DNA from: DAOULY01 sp034414595
Lineage (GTDB): Bacteria; Chloroflexota; Dehalococcoidia; SZUA-161; JAUWZY01
Direction of reading: 5' to 3'
Assembly: GCA_034414595.1 (NCBI GenBank)
Contig: DAOULY010000011.1
Coordinates: 1-64,000 of the forward strand
Length of the DNA: 64,000 nt
The position numbers were made by a program, and so were the translations under genes. Shown in pieces: positions 1 to 10,165 of this stretch. The notes beneath the pieces are model-generated. The model was not told the DNA's origin and searched no databases. It saw only the letters and a program-made list of their open reading frames with translations. The first letter of the stretch is position 1; every line of letters begins with the position of its first letter.

Positions 1-2760
1 ATTCCAGTACTTGCTCACCGTGCTGTCGTAGATATATACCCTGACCGAGGCGACACCGCTGGCGGCATCCGACGCTGTCCCCATGACCGATGACAGTGAG
101 TTCACAAAATCGGAGATGGGATTGATGGTCACTGCAGGTGCCGTGGTGTCGATATAGAATGGGCCAATGGATGCGTAGGTATTGTCCCAGTTGCCAGCAT
201 TATCCACGCTCCTGATGTTGAAGTACCAGGTGCTGTCGGAAAGGGATGAGCTAGTAGTGCTGCTCACATTCCCGATGTCCATTACTTGAGAAGGTATGCC
301 GGGGCTGTTTTGACTCCAATAAATGCCATAGCCCGCTACACCGCTGAGATTGTCTGTGGCTTTTGTCCAAGCCACATCTATTGTTGGGTCGTTAGACCAA
401 GTGCTTGTTGAGTGGCTGGTGCTGTCGAGACCGGATACCTCACTCGGGTCTGTGGCATCGATCCAAAATGGCCCCACGTATACATAACTATTATCCCAGT
501 TGCCGGCATTATCCACGCTCCTGATGTTGAAGTACCAGGTGCCGTCGGAAAGGGATGAGCTGGTAGTGCTGCTCACATTCTCGATGTCTTTTGTTGTTGA
601 AGGCATCCCAGGGCTGTCTTTACTCCAATAGATGCCATAGCCATCTACACCGCTGAGATTGTCTGTGGCTTTGGTCCAGCTTACATCTAATGTGGAGTCG
701 TTGGACCAGACGCTCAATGTGTGGCTGGTGCTGTCGAGACCGGATACCTCACTCGGGTCTGTGGCATCGATATAGAATGGGCCAATGGATGCGTAGGTAT
801 TGTCCCAGTTGCCGGCATTATCCACGCTCCTGATGTTGAAGTACCAGGTGCCGTCGGAAAGGGATGAGCTGGTAGTGCTGGACACATTCTCGATGTCTTT
901 TGTTGTTGAAGGCATCCCAGGGCTGTCTTTACTCCAATAGATGCCATAGCCATCTATGCCACTGAGATTGTCTGTGGCTTTTGTCCAAGCCACATCTATT
1001 GTTGGGTCGTTAGACCAAGTGCTTGTTGAGTGGCTGGTGCTGTCGAGACCGGATACCTCACTCGGGTCTGTGGCGTCTTTGTTTATGCCGTAGTTGTGGT
1101 AAATCTGCCATAGAGCCTGAGAGTGCCCATAGCCACGGTCAAACCATTTAGTCCAGATTTCGTGTATACTACCCGGGCGATCGTTGAGCATAATTGTCCA
1201 TATTTCATCAAACCCCATATTGAGTCCGTCGTCGTTGGCAGGGTCAAAGATGTCCCAAAGAACGCTAGCAAAGGAGCCCTCGATAATATCACCGTCAAGG
1301 TCGCCGCTATCCTGCGTATTGTACCAGTCATTAGTCTCGATATTCTGTCCATTACCTTGTAGATTATTGGGGTCATTATCAACCACGCACTGCATGAATT
1401 CAGCCCAGCCCTCGATGGTTGCAAAACCTTCGTCTGTTTCTTTGCTGACCCAATGAGAGCCACTATGAGTGGTTGATGGCAGGTTAAAGTGGTTGGTGCC
1501 ATAGGCTTCTATCATCACAGAGTGTCCATATTCATGATGCACCGTAACATGATCCCATCCTGCAGTGCTTTTGTCAGGTAATTTCATGTACTGAGATGTA
1601 ATTACACCTGTAGAGGAGTTATAGCTCCAAGAATACACTGGCCAGGTTCCAGAAGGCCATTTAATCGTAATCCGAGACCTAGTCCAACTCACCTGATTAT
1701 GTATCCAGCGGTATTCACTCAGCGCGGCATCCACTGCCTGCCAAGCCTCGTTGTCCGAAGTGGGAACCAAAGTCCCAAAATCTACAGTCCCATCAGGAAC
1801 ATCGCTCTTTGTTCCGGTTGTCGCTCTATATTGGCTTCCACCATCGTTGGTAGCTTTGGCAGCAGCATTATAAGCCCAAACATGCACGTAGACGTCCCGA
1901 CCGTCTTGAAGCACCCCATCATCATTGTTGCAAGTGAACGAATAGTCGCCGTTGTCGTCAGTATAATCATAGCCCAGATATTCATCGGTTAGTATTTCCG
2001 AATCGTAAAACTTTACCAAAACATTTCGCATGGAGCTGTAGCCGCCATTTTCATTTACATAGACGAATCTGCCCACTATCGTTATGTTCCCCGGGGAATT
2101 GACCTCCGCCTGTGAGCTAGCTGAGGAAGTGGAGCTGCGCGCATCAACGCTTTTAGCCGGGGTCGGCATCATTAGAAGAGTCTCTTCAGGTCCGGTAATA
2201 GGAGAGGGGTTGATTTTATCCACTGTAGAGACAAGGAAATAGTATGACCTTGATACCTTAATTCCATCAATATATGTTATTGCCTCAGCCTTTATATGTT
2301 GCTCAACCTTTTCAGCTACCTTAATAGATATATTGATGGTAAGCTGCTGGTCCTTTTTGAGGTCACCGTACCACTCGAGGTCACCTGCCACCAGCTCTAC
2401 ATCTGGAGGCAAGAAAAACTTGATAGTGCTATTCGGCATATCCTGCTCAGGGCTGACACTGAAGGTAATCTGAGCTACCAGATTCAGGGAAGGAATTTGA
2501 GAACCAGCAAAACTTCCTTTAAATGGGTCATCCTGCTTTGTTATCCTTACAGCTACCTGCTCGTCGCCTGGAAGAATGGAGATCATGTTTGCGGTTTGTT
2601 CACTGATCCGTCTTGTATCACTCGTTACCCAGTTGCTACATACTCCACTTCCAACGAGAAATACAAGAAGCATAATCAAGACTAACGAGATCGAGAAGCA
2701 GCCGCAGGTCAAAGTTCGCATTCGTTTATTTGGCCTGAACCCGAGCATTGCCTTCTTCAC
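1..2760 (-). CDS. Secreted gluzincin-like metalloprotease with tandem Fn3-like repeats (C-terminus cut by window start)
   Basis: The reading frame is open from a GTG at 2760 (AAGAGG seven bases ahead) to the window edge, 920 codons, so the C-terminus is missing. An ATG at 2748 is the alternative start. The N-terminus has a basic stretch and then a hydrophobic segment (roughly residues 20-40), as expected of a signal peptide or anchor. In the middle is VHHEYGHSV, an HExxH zinc motif, followed about 50 residues later by EGWAEF, which would supply the third (Glu) zinc ligand of a gluzincin. After it come three ~103-residue units with the SGLDSTSH and GIYWSKDSPG signatures, then the start of a Big/Fn3-type domain. 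Likely a surface or secreted protease. The family cannot be named from motifs alone. Confidence 0.75.
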   Translation of the reverse strand, partial: MKKAMLGFRPNKRMRTLTCGCFSISLVLIMLLVFLVGSGVCSNWVTSDTRRISEQTANMISILPGDEQVAVRITKQDDPFKGSFAGSQIPSLNLVAQITFSVSPEQDMPNSTIKFFLPPDVELVAGDLEWYGDLKKDQQLTINISIKVAEKVEQHIKAEAITYIDGIKVSRSYYFLVSTVDKINPSPITGPEETLLMMPTPAKSVDARSSTSSASSQAEVNSPGNITIVGRFVYVNENGGYSSMRNVLVKFYDSEILTDEYLGYDYTDDNGDYSFTCNNDDGVLQDGRDVYVHVWAYNAAAKATNDGGSQYRATTGTKSDVPDGTVDFGTLVPTSDNEAWQAVDAALSEYRWIHNQVSWTRSRITIKWPSGTWPVYSWSYNSSTGVITSQYMKLPDKSTAGWDHVTVHHEYGHSVMIEAYGTNHFNLPSTTHSGSHWVSKETDEGFATIEGWAEFMQCVVDNDPNNLQGNGQNIETNDWYNTQDSGDLDGDIIEGSFASVLWDIFDPANDDGLNMGFDEIWTIMLNDRPGSIHEIWTKWFDRGYGHSQALWQIYHNYGINKDATDPSEVSGLDSTSHSTSTWSNDPTIDVAWTKATDNLSGIDGYGIYWSKDSPGMPSTTKDIENVSSTTSSSLSDGTWYFNIRSVDNAGNWDNTYASIGPFYIDATDPSEVSGLDSTSHTLSVWSNDSTLDVSWTKATDNLSGVDGYGIYWSKDSPGMPSTTKDIENVSSTTSSSLSDGTWYFNIRSVDNAGNWDNSYVYVGPFWIDATDPSEVSGLDSTSHSTSTWSNDPTIDVAWTKATDNLSGVAGYGIYWSQNSPGIPSQVMDIGNVSSTTSSSLSDSTWYFNIRSVDNAGNWDNTYASIGPFYIDTTAPAVTINPISDFVNSLSSVMGTASDAASGVASVRVYIYDSTVSKYWN
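153..1079 (-). repeat. Three tandem 309-bp (103-residue) repeats inside the metalloprotease gene
   Basis: Three in-frame copies, roughly 771-1079, 462-770 and 153-461, encode nearly the same extracellular domain (ATDPSEVSGLDSTSH at each start, GPFYIDATDP at each junction). The DNA is nearly identical between copies, so the array is young or kept uniform by recombination. Confidence 0.85.
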
Positions 2761-3192
2761 CGTTGTTCCTCTTAATTGTACAAACCGGGATTTTCCATTT
2801 CAACCTGTCCGGAGACAATCCTCATCTACCTCTCCCAGCTCGAAAACAAAAGGGCAGAGAATTTGTTAACCTCTCTGTCCCTCTCTCACTCCGTTAACGA
2901 CTTCCTCCTCTTCTCTCCGCTTCGGCTCCTATATACACCTTCTCTAGCTTATTGTCAAGATGTTGTCCCAGCGTTCAGGATAAGGGTGCAATAGTCTTTG
3001 TATTGTATTTGCAGAATTGCACATACGCTATTTTGTTATATGAAGCAACGATTCACCGTTTTGTGCTCTCATTCTATCCGCCATCTTTCCTCAACAAGCA
3101 CTCTTGCATTGGCATACTACGCTGCTTATACTGGAGACAAGGCTCACCAAGACGAGGTAGACCGAAAAAACAGCTACCAGTAACAGAGTATC
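2761..3192. other. Intergenic region between divergent genes
   Basis: It must hold the promoters of the divergent metalloprotease and zinc-motif genes. I see no convincing extra gene, riboswitch or terminator here. Confidence 0.4.
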
Positions 3193-3714
3193 ATGAAAGA
3201 CAGTGGCTACCGCTGGCAACCCGATAGGTGTGCATTTTGCAAGGGGACAGGCATTGACAGCAGAAATGAGGCCGAGTGTCAGAATTGTCATGGTTTTGGT
3301 CGAATCTATGGTGGATACTGCCCTGTGTGCCACGGCCGCGGCTTTTTTGAAAGCGAGCGTTTGTCTCCGTCAGCATGCCCCGTGTGTAAGGGAACAGGGC
3401 AAATCGTGCGGGAAGAGCGCAGTGCCATATGCGCCACTTGCCAAGGTACAGGTCACGTTATAGATTTTGACTATCAATGCCCGGATTGCAGTGGCAGCGG
3501 GGTTTCTAACTGGAAGGAGCAGAAGTCCTTTTTAGACCTTGGAGATTACTTCGACGAGTTCTTTCATGTAGAGGCAGCTCGAACGCAACTGCCACGATGC
3601 GGGACATGTAGGGGCACAGGAACACTTCGCAAGGAAAGTAGACAACCCCAACCATGTCCTTCGTGTTTTGGAACCGGATGGGCCATAACGCCTCGGCAAA
3701 TTCAATCTGTGTGA
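3193..3714 (+). CDS. CxxCxGxG-repeat (DnaJ zinc-finger-like) protein without a J-domain
   Basis: 173 residues with eight CxxCxGxG motifs, including CAFCKGTG, CPVCHGRG, CPVCKGTG, CATCQGTG and CPSCFGTG. DnaJ has four such motifs, which bind two zinc ions and hold unfolded clients. Here there is no J-domain and no DnaJ C-terminal domain, so the protein is essentially all zinc-finger. A short acidic/aromatic insert (FLDLGDYFDEFF) splits motifs 6 and 7. The ribosome binding site is weak. A second protein of this type, with six motifs and a coiled coil, lies at 16522-17142 beside the gas vesicle region. A chaperone-like or redox role is inference. Confidence 0.8.
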   Translation: MKDSGYRWQPDRCAFCKGTGIDSRNEAECQNCHGFGRIYGGYCPVCHGRGFFESERLSPSACPVCKGTGQIVREERSAICATCQGTGHVIDFDYQCPDCSGSGVSNWKEQKSFLDLGDYFDEFFHVEAARTQLPRCGTCRGTGTLRKESRQPQPCPSCFGTGWAITPRQIQSV

Positions 3715-3919
3715 ACCTATCTGTGATGCTTGTTTGTTAGCTGACACGGCGAGAGTAGAATTAACAATCAGTGAGATTGTATATGCAGTGTCTCGCTGGA
3801 AACAATACTTTTGATGAAGGGCTCAACATGCGAAGGTATTGTTGGATTCTAAGCAATTTGGACGTTTGAGCAACGCAAGGATAAAGTCGCACTTCAAGCC
3901 GCTTCTCACTCCTCGACGC
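3715..3919. other. Short convergent intergenic region
   Basis: Lies between convergent genes. No hairpin with a U-tract or other feature is obvious. Confidence 0.4.
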
Positions 3920-5131
3920 TCACATCATCTTATCAAAAAGGGCCATCACTGTCTCAGAAAATGCGGGGTCATTAATGTGCGCATCTATCTCCACAACCTC
4001 GACCTTTGGCGAAATATGTTGCTTAAGGGACTCCACCAAAGCCTTGCGCCCCTCTGGGTCGTAAAATAGGCCACCTGGCTCATCAAGTCGAGAGAAACTG
4101 CGGAGAGGGAGAACTACCGCTACCGGTCCGGTGGCCCGATTCAACTTATGTGCCATCAGCTTCCCTATTTCAGCCTTTTCCTCCTTGCTTAGCATCATCC
4201 CCGTAGTGTTTGGGTTGTGCCTACGCATGGTGCGTGTTTTGAATTGAGATGGCACTTCTTCAGGTGGCATCGGCCAGGCGACGTTGTCCGTGTTCCCAGG
4301 AGCCACAATTAGAGGGATTCCCTTTCTTGCTGCGGCTTCCAGTCTGCTTGGTCCCACGCCAAACGTTGAGCCAGTTACCTGCAAGCCCAGATCATGGAGA
4401 CACAGGTCCAAGGCTGCAGCGATCAGGCCTTCCTCGATAAGCCGTTCCAGAGTCATGCCTCCCAAGCCACATGTATGAAACACAGCGACCTCATATCCCC
4501 TCGCCTCGAGTTGTGGTCTGATCTGGGAGACATATCTGAAGCTGACCGAACCCAGAGTAGTAATGCCAACTATGGGCTTTTCCAAGTTTATTTCCCTCGT
4601 TGTCTCTATCATCCCTGTAATCGCCCCTACCGCAGTATCGAGCACCGCTTTGCTTATCACATTGAGCCCCCATAACCCAGCAACACACTCGGCCATCATC
4701 TGGCCCTTTCCCACCATTTCTGCGGTGACAAAGGGGGTGAACGCCACAGTGGACAGCATGAGCTTGGGCACACTGAGCGGCAAGGTCCTCATCACTCCCA
4801 GCCCGAGCCAGGTGCCCATGGTGCCACCTAAGGCGATAACGCCATGCAATTTGCCAGAGGAGTATAGCTCCTGAGCAATCTTTGCTGCACCTCTCTCCAT
4901 CATGGCGATCCCCTTGTCTTCATCACCGAGGGCAATAACTCCGTTCAGGCTCGTCCCTGCGGCCTCGGCTACTTGCTCACGGTTGATGTCGGGTGGGAAC
5001 AGGGGCTCGCCCAGAATGCCACCATCTATGACCAGAGCTTTATGTCCCCTGCTCTCTATACCCTCCTTAATATGCCTGATTTCCTCCCCTTTGGTGTCCA
5101 GAGTACCTACAATAGCTATAGTCTTCGCCAT
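3920..5131 (-). CDS. Tm-1/UPF0261 family ATP-binding protein
   Basis: 403 residues starting MAKTIAIVGTLDTKGEE, the hallmark N-terminus of the UPF0261 (Tm-1-like) family, whose plant member Tm-1 inhibits tobamovirus replication. Glycine-rich loops (GLGGMTLERLIEEG and GNTDNVAW) match the two-domain family, and the length is normal. ATG at 5131 has GGAGG eight bases ahead. Bacterial members are often near degradation or oxidoreductase genes, and their substrate is unknown. It stands alone here, with a 39-bp perfect palindrome about 55 bp upstream. Confidence 0.85.
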   Translation of the reverse strand: MAKTIAIVGTLDTKGEEIRHIKEGIESRGHKALVIDGGILGEPLFPPDINREQVAEAAGTSLNGVIALGDEDKGIAMMERGAAKIAQELYSSGKLHGVIALGGTMGTWLGLGVMRTLPLSVPKLMLSTVAFTPFVTAEMVGKGQMMAECVAGLWGLNVISKAVLDTAVGAITGMIETTREINLEKPIVGITTLGSVSFRYVSQIRPQLEARGYEVAVFHTCGLGGMTLERLIEEGLIAAALDLCLHDLGLQVTGSTFGVGPSRLEAAARKGIPLIVAPGNTDNVAWPMPPEEVPSQFKTRTMRRHNPNTTGMMLSKEEKAEIGKLMAHKLNRATGPVAVVLPLRSFSRLDEPGGLFYDPEGRKALVESLKQHISPKVEVVEIDAHINDPAFSETVMALFDKMM

Positions 5132-5185
5132 TGGAGCTCGCCTCCTTCTCGACTCATCATATCACCAAATGATGGTTGCTGATTC

Positions 5186-5224
5186 TGCGGGAAATTTCGG
5201 GTCATTGACCCGAAATTTCCCGCA
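5186..5224. promoter_or_regulatory. Perfect 39-bp palindrome upstream of the UPF0261 gene
   Basis: Two 19-bp arms (5186-5204 and 5206-5224, left arm TGCGGGAAATTTCGGGTCA) are exact inverted copies around one T. It sits 55-93 bp before the ATG at 5131. No U-tract follows on either strand, so it is more likely an operator or cruciform than a terminator. Confidence 0.6.
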
Positions 5225-5544
5225 TCAACTGCTGTGGCTATGTGAAAACCCTTGGTCGCGGTAGTGGAAAAACGTCACGAAGTCAGCAATCCAGGTTCTT
5301 CAAAGGCAACTTGGGAGGCCGCCTTTCTTCTCCTACTCCATCTGTATCTTATCCGGCCAAGTACCAATGGCATATCACAACTGAGTTTGATTGTTCTACT
5401 GAATGGGAAAAGCCAGCGGCCTTTTCGAATGATATTTGTTCTTGCCGAAATATCTGGCTGGCCAAGCTCAACCTCTTCTGACCTGCCCCCAAAAGTTGTA
5501 CCACCTTTTAAGTTAGAGTTGCGGGTGCGATCACAGGCGCAGTA

Positions 5545-5633
5545 TTGCCCCTAAATAGCCCGAAAGCGGTCCTAGTCATGCTGAGGGCCAAGACAACATC
5601 CCTTGGCCCAGAATAGGGCTATTTGGAGGCAGT
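5545..5633. other. Nested inverted repeats, possible structured RNA
   Basis: An outer stem (AAATAGCCC at 5553-5561 with GGGCTATTT at 5616-5624, extendable through CCCCT/GGAGG with one mismatch) encloses an inner perfect 8-bp stem (GGGCCAAG 5585-5592, CTTGGCCC 5602-5609). No coding frame explains it, and it matches no RNA family I recognise. Confidence 0.35.
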
Positions 5634-5976
5634 GCCGCCGGTGATAATCATCTTACCCATCTCCCTATTCAACTATGTTTGTGACACAAGATGGCTTTTC
5701 GTGCAGCAAAAGTAGATGAACTGTTGCGTCCGGTTTTCGGATAAATTCGGTTAAAGTGACTTGACGCTAGGCTAGAGACAGTGTATATCTATTGCTGGGA
5801 AAAGCTCGAGAGAGATAAGCGAGCATAGTGAGCAAGAGCGGAGCATATAAGCAATAGTTGTTGCATGATCAAGTAGGCAGTGAGGAGGCAACAAGGTCCG
5901 TATTGAGGGGCAGAGATACATAAAGCTTCTCTGCACTTTTATTTTCGAGCCCGGAGCTTGGCGTGAGAACGGCATA

Positions 5977-8900
5977 ATGTGGTACTGGAGAAGAAAGGTG
6001 GCAGCGCTGGCTCTTGTCGTGGCCGTTTTAGCTCTTATCTTTCTCCTATCCCAGCCGGTGTCTGCCGCTCCCACTGTCAGTCAAGATGGTTGGGGATGGC
6101 AGAACCCCCTACCACAAGGGAACGACCTTCGTGGTATCTATTATGGTTCCTCCTCCGATGTCTTTGCCGTGGGAGAAGATGGCACAATCCTGCACTATGA
6201 TGGCAGCACCTGGAGTTCGATGATCAGTGGCACCTCAAGTGACCTTCTGAATGTTTGGGGCAGCTCTTCTTCTCATGTCTTTGCTGTAGGAGAGGATGGC
6301 ACCATCTTGCACTACGATGGCAGCACCTGGTCCGAGATGGGCAGCGGCACCACGAATAGCCTTTATGGAGTTTGGGGCAGTTCCTCCTCTGATGTCTTTG
6401 CCGTGGGGGTGAGCGGATCCATCCTGCACTATGATGGTAGCTCATGGAGCCTGATGACCAGCGGCACCTCGAACCACCTTCATGGTGTCTGGGGCAGCTC
6501 CTCCTCTGATGTCTTTACCGTGGGGGGATCGGGCAAAATCTTCCATTATGATGGCAGCACATGGAGTTCGATGATCAGCGGCACCTCTAGTACCCTTAAT
6601 AGCGTCTGGGGCAGCTCCTCATTCGATGTCTTTGTGGTAGGGGAATGGGGCACCATCCTCCACTACGATGGCAGCACCTGGAGCTCGATGAGCAGCGGCA
6701 CTTCGAGCCACCTTGATGGTGTCTGGGGTAGCTCTTCCTCTGATGTCTTTGCTGTAGGGGAAGGGGGCACTATCCTGCACTATGATGGCAGCACTTGGAG
6801 TGATATGAGCAGTGACACCTCGAGTGACCTTGAGGATGTCTATGGTGGTTCCTCATCGGACGTCTTTGCTGTGGGATATGCGGGCACCATCCTACACTAT
6901 GGTGGCAGTACTTGGAGTGATATGAGCAGCGTCACTAAAAGGAGCCTTTATAGTGTCTGGGGTAGCTCATCGTCTGATGTCTTTGCCGTAGGAGACTTTG
7001 GCACTATCCTTCACTATGATGGCAGCACCTGGAGCTCGATGAGCAGCGGCACATACGCCGATCTACAGTGTGTCTGGGGTAGCTCCTCCTCTGATGTCTA
7101 TGCCGTAGAGGATCACCGCATCCACCACTACGATGGTAGCACGTGGAACGCAACCTGGTTCACCTCCGGGTTCACTGGGTGGGAGAGTATCTGGGGCAGC
7201 TCCTCTTCCGATGTCTTCGTCGTGGGGGAATATGGCAAAATCTTGCATTATGATGGTAGCACCTGGAGCTCGATGAGCAGTGGCACCACAGAATGGCTTA
7301 TGAGTGTTTGGGGTAGCTCCTCTTCCGATGTTTTCGCTGTGGGAGATTGGGGCACTATTCTACATTACGACGGCAGCACGTGGAGTAAGATGAGCAGCCC
7401 TGCCACATATCACCTTTGGAGTATCTGGGGCAGCTCCTCCTCTGATGTCTTTACCGTGGGGGGATCGGGCAAAATCTTCCATTATGATGGCAGCTCATGG
7501 AGCTCGATGAGCAGCGGCACCTCGTGGTGGCTTAATAGTGTATGGGGCAGCTCCTCTTCCGATGTTTTCGCTGTGGGAGATTGGGGCACTATTCTACATT
7601 ACGACGGCAGCACGTGGAGTAAGATGACGAGCGGCAGCACAGATCTCCTTGAAAGTATCTGGGGCAGTTCCTCCTCTGATATTTTTACCGTAGGGTGGGA
7701 TGGCACCATCCTGCACTATCCAGAACTAACAATAGCCTCGATCAATCCTTATAAGGGCAATCAAGGTGAGTCCATGGATGTCACAATCACGGGTCACCAG
7801 TTTGCTGGAGCAACAAATGTGAGCTTTGGGTCAGGGATAACAGTCAACAGCTTTACTGTGGACAGCCAAACACAGATAATCGCTAGTATCACAATTGATG
7901 CCGCTGCTACAACGGGGACAAGGGATGTCTCGGTTACCACCCCGGAGGGCACCTCTACTCTGGCAGGTGGCTTTTCCGTGCCATTAACCATAGCCTCAAT
8001 TGCCCCTAACCAAGGCAATCAGGGTGAAACACTGAATGTTACCGTGACAGGCACCAACTTCACTGGAGCCACAGCGATAAGTTTTGGGTCAGGGATAACA
8101 GTCAACAGCCTCAATGTGGATAGCTCAACTCAGATAACAGCCAACATCACCATTGATGCCACCGCCACAACGGGGGCAAGGAATGTCTCGGTCACCACTC
8201 CAGAGGGCACCTCTACGCTGGTAGATGGCTTCTCCATACCTTTAACCATAACTTCAATTGCCCCTAACAATGGTAAGCAAGGAGAGACCCTCAATGTCAA
8301 CATTACAGGCAGCAATTTCACTGGAGTTACAGCAACCAGTTTTGGGACAGGGATAACAGTCAACAGCTTCATTGTAGATAGCTCAACCCAGATAACTGCC
8401 AATATCACCATTGATGCCGCTGCTACAACGGGAGCAAGGAATGTCTCGGTTACTTCCCCCGGGGGCACCGTTGCCTTGGCAGATAGCTTCACGGTGAAAC
8501 AAGCACCACCGACCATAACCTCGGTGAATCCCAACTCGGGCAAGCAGGGTGAAACACTGAATATTACCATTACAGGCACCAACTTCACTGGAGCCACAGC
8601 GGTCAGCTTTGATGCCGGGATAACCGTGAACAGCTTCACTGTGGATAGCTCAACTCAGATAACCGCTAGTATCACAATTGATGCCGCTGCTACAACGGGG
8701 GCAAGGGATGTCTCGGTTACAAACCCAGGAGGTATGGGAACGCTACCCGGCAGTTTCATGGTAACAGACATCGGCTATGCCATAATTGTGGCTGGCTATT
8801 CTGGCGATTTTGGTCAATGGACTATAAGCGCTGATGCAAATAGGGTATACAAGGCTCTAAAGGGTCTGGGGTTCGACGACGAGCACATCTTCTACCTGAA

Positions 8901-10098
8901 CGCTGACCGTCCTCAGGATGCCGATCTAGATGGAAATAACACGGATGTTGATAGACCGTCATCGGAGGGAAACCTGGAGTATGCTATAACAAGCTGGGCT
9001 AGAGAGAGAGTAGGTACATATAGTCCTCTAATTCTATATCTTAGTGGTCACGGTTATAAGGAAGATTTCGAGGTAAACCGTCAAGCAAATGAAGTTGTGT
9101 CATCTAAAGAGTTGGACAGCTGGCTTGACATGCTCCCAAACGGAACTGAAATGCTTATTTTTATGGATGCTTGCTATTCAGGCAGCTTTATTACCGAAAC
9201 CTCTAGTGGCGATACTATATCAGGTGAAAATAGAATAATAATAACCTCTACTGATGACTCTCAGGAGGGATTTTATACTTACTTCTTTACTTCACCATTC
9301 ATATCTGAGTTCTGGCAGCAAATAGAGAAGGGCAGTAATGTAAGAGAGGCTTTCACTAGCGGTACACAAAAGGCAAACAATAATATAGTTACTTGGCTAG
9401 ACTATCATTTCTACAATGGCTGGCTTGATGACAACGGGGATAGACAGGGTCATACTCTGGATAATTTGGATGAAGAGGGGAACCTCTCTCGTGACTGGAT
9501 TGTCGGTATACCAGTAGATCAAGACGATTGTCCAACCTGGGAGGAGTGGACGCTGCAAAGTGTAGGTACAACGAGTATTAACATATGCATGTTAGGTAGC
9601 CCGGGCGAACTGAGAGTCTATGATTTACAGGAGCGAGTGACCGGCCTAGTCAATGGTGTCGTGAGGGAAGATATTCCAGATTCTGGCTACTATGACAATA
9701 CTATAGTCATCTTGGGTGGGGCTGGTCCTTACAGCTGGGAGGTGGTGGGTACATCCGAAGGGTCATACAGATTGGTACTCGTTGAGGTCACAGAGCAAAG
9801 AACCACAACATTTTCCGCTGATGACATTAGCATAACAGCTAGTGCAATAAATCGTTATACCGTTGATTGGGAGAGCCTTTCCCGGGGTGAGGACGGGGTA
9901 ACTGTCGAAATAGATTCTGATGGTGACGGAACCTTTGAGAAGATTGTTAAATGTGGTAGTGAACTCACCCAGGAAGCTCTCGATTCGCTAATGGGCGGAA
10001 ATGGCATACGAGGGTGGATCTGGATCATTGCCGTAGCAGCGATCGCGCTACTCATGGGTATAGCCCTCGGGGTTCGACTTGTTAGGAAAAAGAAGTAG
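5977..10098 (+). CDS. Giant surface protein: 14 WGSSSSDVFAVG repeats, four IPT/TIG domains, caspase-like peptidase, C-terminal anchor
   Basis: 1373 residues. A signal peptide (about 1-31, ending SAA) is followed by 14 repeats of ~39 residues with the core VWGSSSSDVFAVG...ILHYDGSTWS, to about residue 584. Then come four IPT/TIG-like domains (about 585-925, each with a GETLNVTITG-type strand). A clan CD (caspase/legumain-like) peptidase domain begins near residue 931, with the likely catalytic His in LSGHG (residue 1025) and Cys in DACYSG (residue 1066). A final domain ends in a transmembrane helix and RLVRKKK (about 1343-1373). This predicts an extracellular protein anchored at its C-terminus, with an adhesive or propeller-like front and a protease behind. 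A paralogue without the protease follows 67 bp downstream. Confidence 0.85.
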   Translation: MWYWRRKVAALALVVAVLALIFLLSQPVSAAPTVSQDGWGWQNPLPQGNDLRGIYYGSSSDVFAVGEDGTILHYDGSTWSSMISGTSSDLLNVWGSSSSHVFAVGEDGTILHYDGSTWSEMGSGTTNSLYGVWGSSSSDVFAVGVSGSILHYDGSSWSLMTSGTSNHLHGVWGSSSSDVFTVGGSGKIFHYDGSTWSSMISGTSSTLNSVWGSSSFDVFVVGEWGTILHYDGSTWSSMSSGTSSHLDGVWGSSSSDVFAVGEGGTILHYDGSTWSDMSSDTSSDLEDVYGGSSSDVFAVGYAGTILHYGGSTWSDMSSVTKRSLYSVWGSSSSDVFAVGDFGTILHYDGSTWSSMSSGTYADLQCVWGSSSSDVYAVEDHRIHHYDGSTWNATWFTSGFTGWESIWGSSSSDVFVVGEYGKILHYDGSTWSSMSSGTTEWLMSVWGSSSSDVFAVGDWGTILHYDGSTWSKMSSPATYHLWSIWGSSSSDVFTVGGSGKIFHYDGSSWSSMSSGTSWWLNSVWGSSSSDVFAVGDWGTILHYDGSTWSKMTSGSTDLLESIWGSSSSDIFTVGWDGTILHYPELTIASINPYKGNQGESMDVTITGHQFAGATNVSFGSGITVNSFTVDSQTQIIASITIDAAATTGTRDVSVTTPEGTSTLAGGFSVPLTIASIAPNQGNQGETLNVTVTGTNFTGATAISFGSGITVNSLNVDSSTQITANITIDATATTGARNVSVTTPEGTSTLVDGFSIPLTITSIAPNNGKQGETLNVNITGSNFTGVTATSFGTGITVNSFIVDSSTQITANITIDAAATTGARNVSVTSPGGTVALADSFTVKQAPPTITSVNPNSGKQGETLNITITGTNFTGATAVSFDAGITVNSFTVDSSTQITASITIDAAATTGARDVSVTNPGGMGTLPGSFMVTDIGYAIIVAGYSGDFGQWTISADANRVYKALKGLGFDDEHIFYLNADRPQDADLDGNNTDVDRPSSEGNLEYAITSWARERVGTYSPLILYLSGHGYKEDFEVNRQANEVVSSKELDSWLDMLPNGTEMLIFMDACYSGSFITETSSGDTISGENRIIITSTDDSQEGFYTYFFTSPFISEFWQQIEKGSNVREAFTSGTQKANNNIVTWLDYHFYNGWLDDNGDRQGHTLDNLDEEGNLSRDWIVGIPVDQDDCPTWEEWTLQSVGTTSINICMLGSPGELRVYDLQERVTGLVNGVVREDIPDSGYYDNTIVILGGAGPYSWEVVGTSEGSYRLVLVEVTEQRTTTFSADDISITASAINRYTVDWESLSRGEDGVTVEIDSDGDGTFEKIVKCGSELTQEALDSLMGGNGIRGWIWIIAVAAIALLMGIALGVRLVRKKK

Positions 10099-10165
10099 GT
10101 ATGTTGGCTTCTCGAACTGAGGTGACAGGGCTGGATAATATTTGCTCGGGAAAGAGACGATTACC

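Larger units (their letters stand above)
5132..5976. other. Long intergenic region with inverted repeats
   Basis: Apart from the palindrome at 5186-5224 and a nested hairpin at 5545-5633, I see no gene. The stretch separates the UPF0261 gene from the divergent surface-protein genes and must include their promoter. Confidence 0.4.

Noticed and set aside
8130..8639. Long minus-strand frame (169 codons) inside the IPT/TIG region
   Set aside because: Antisense shadow of the repetitive IPT/TIG domains of the 5977-10098 gene.
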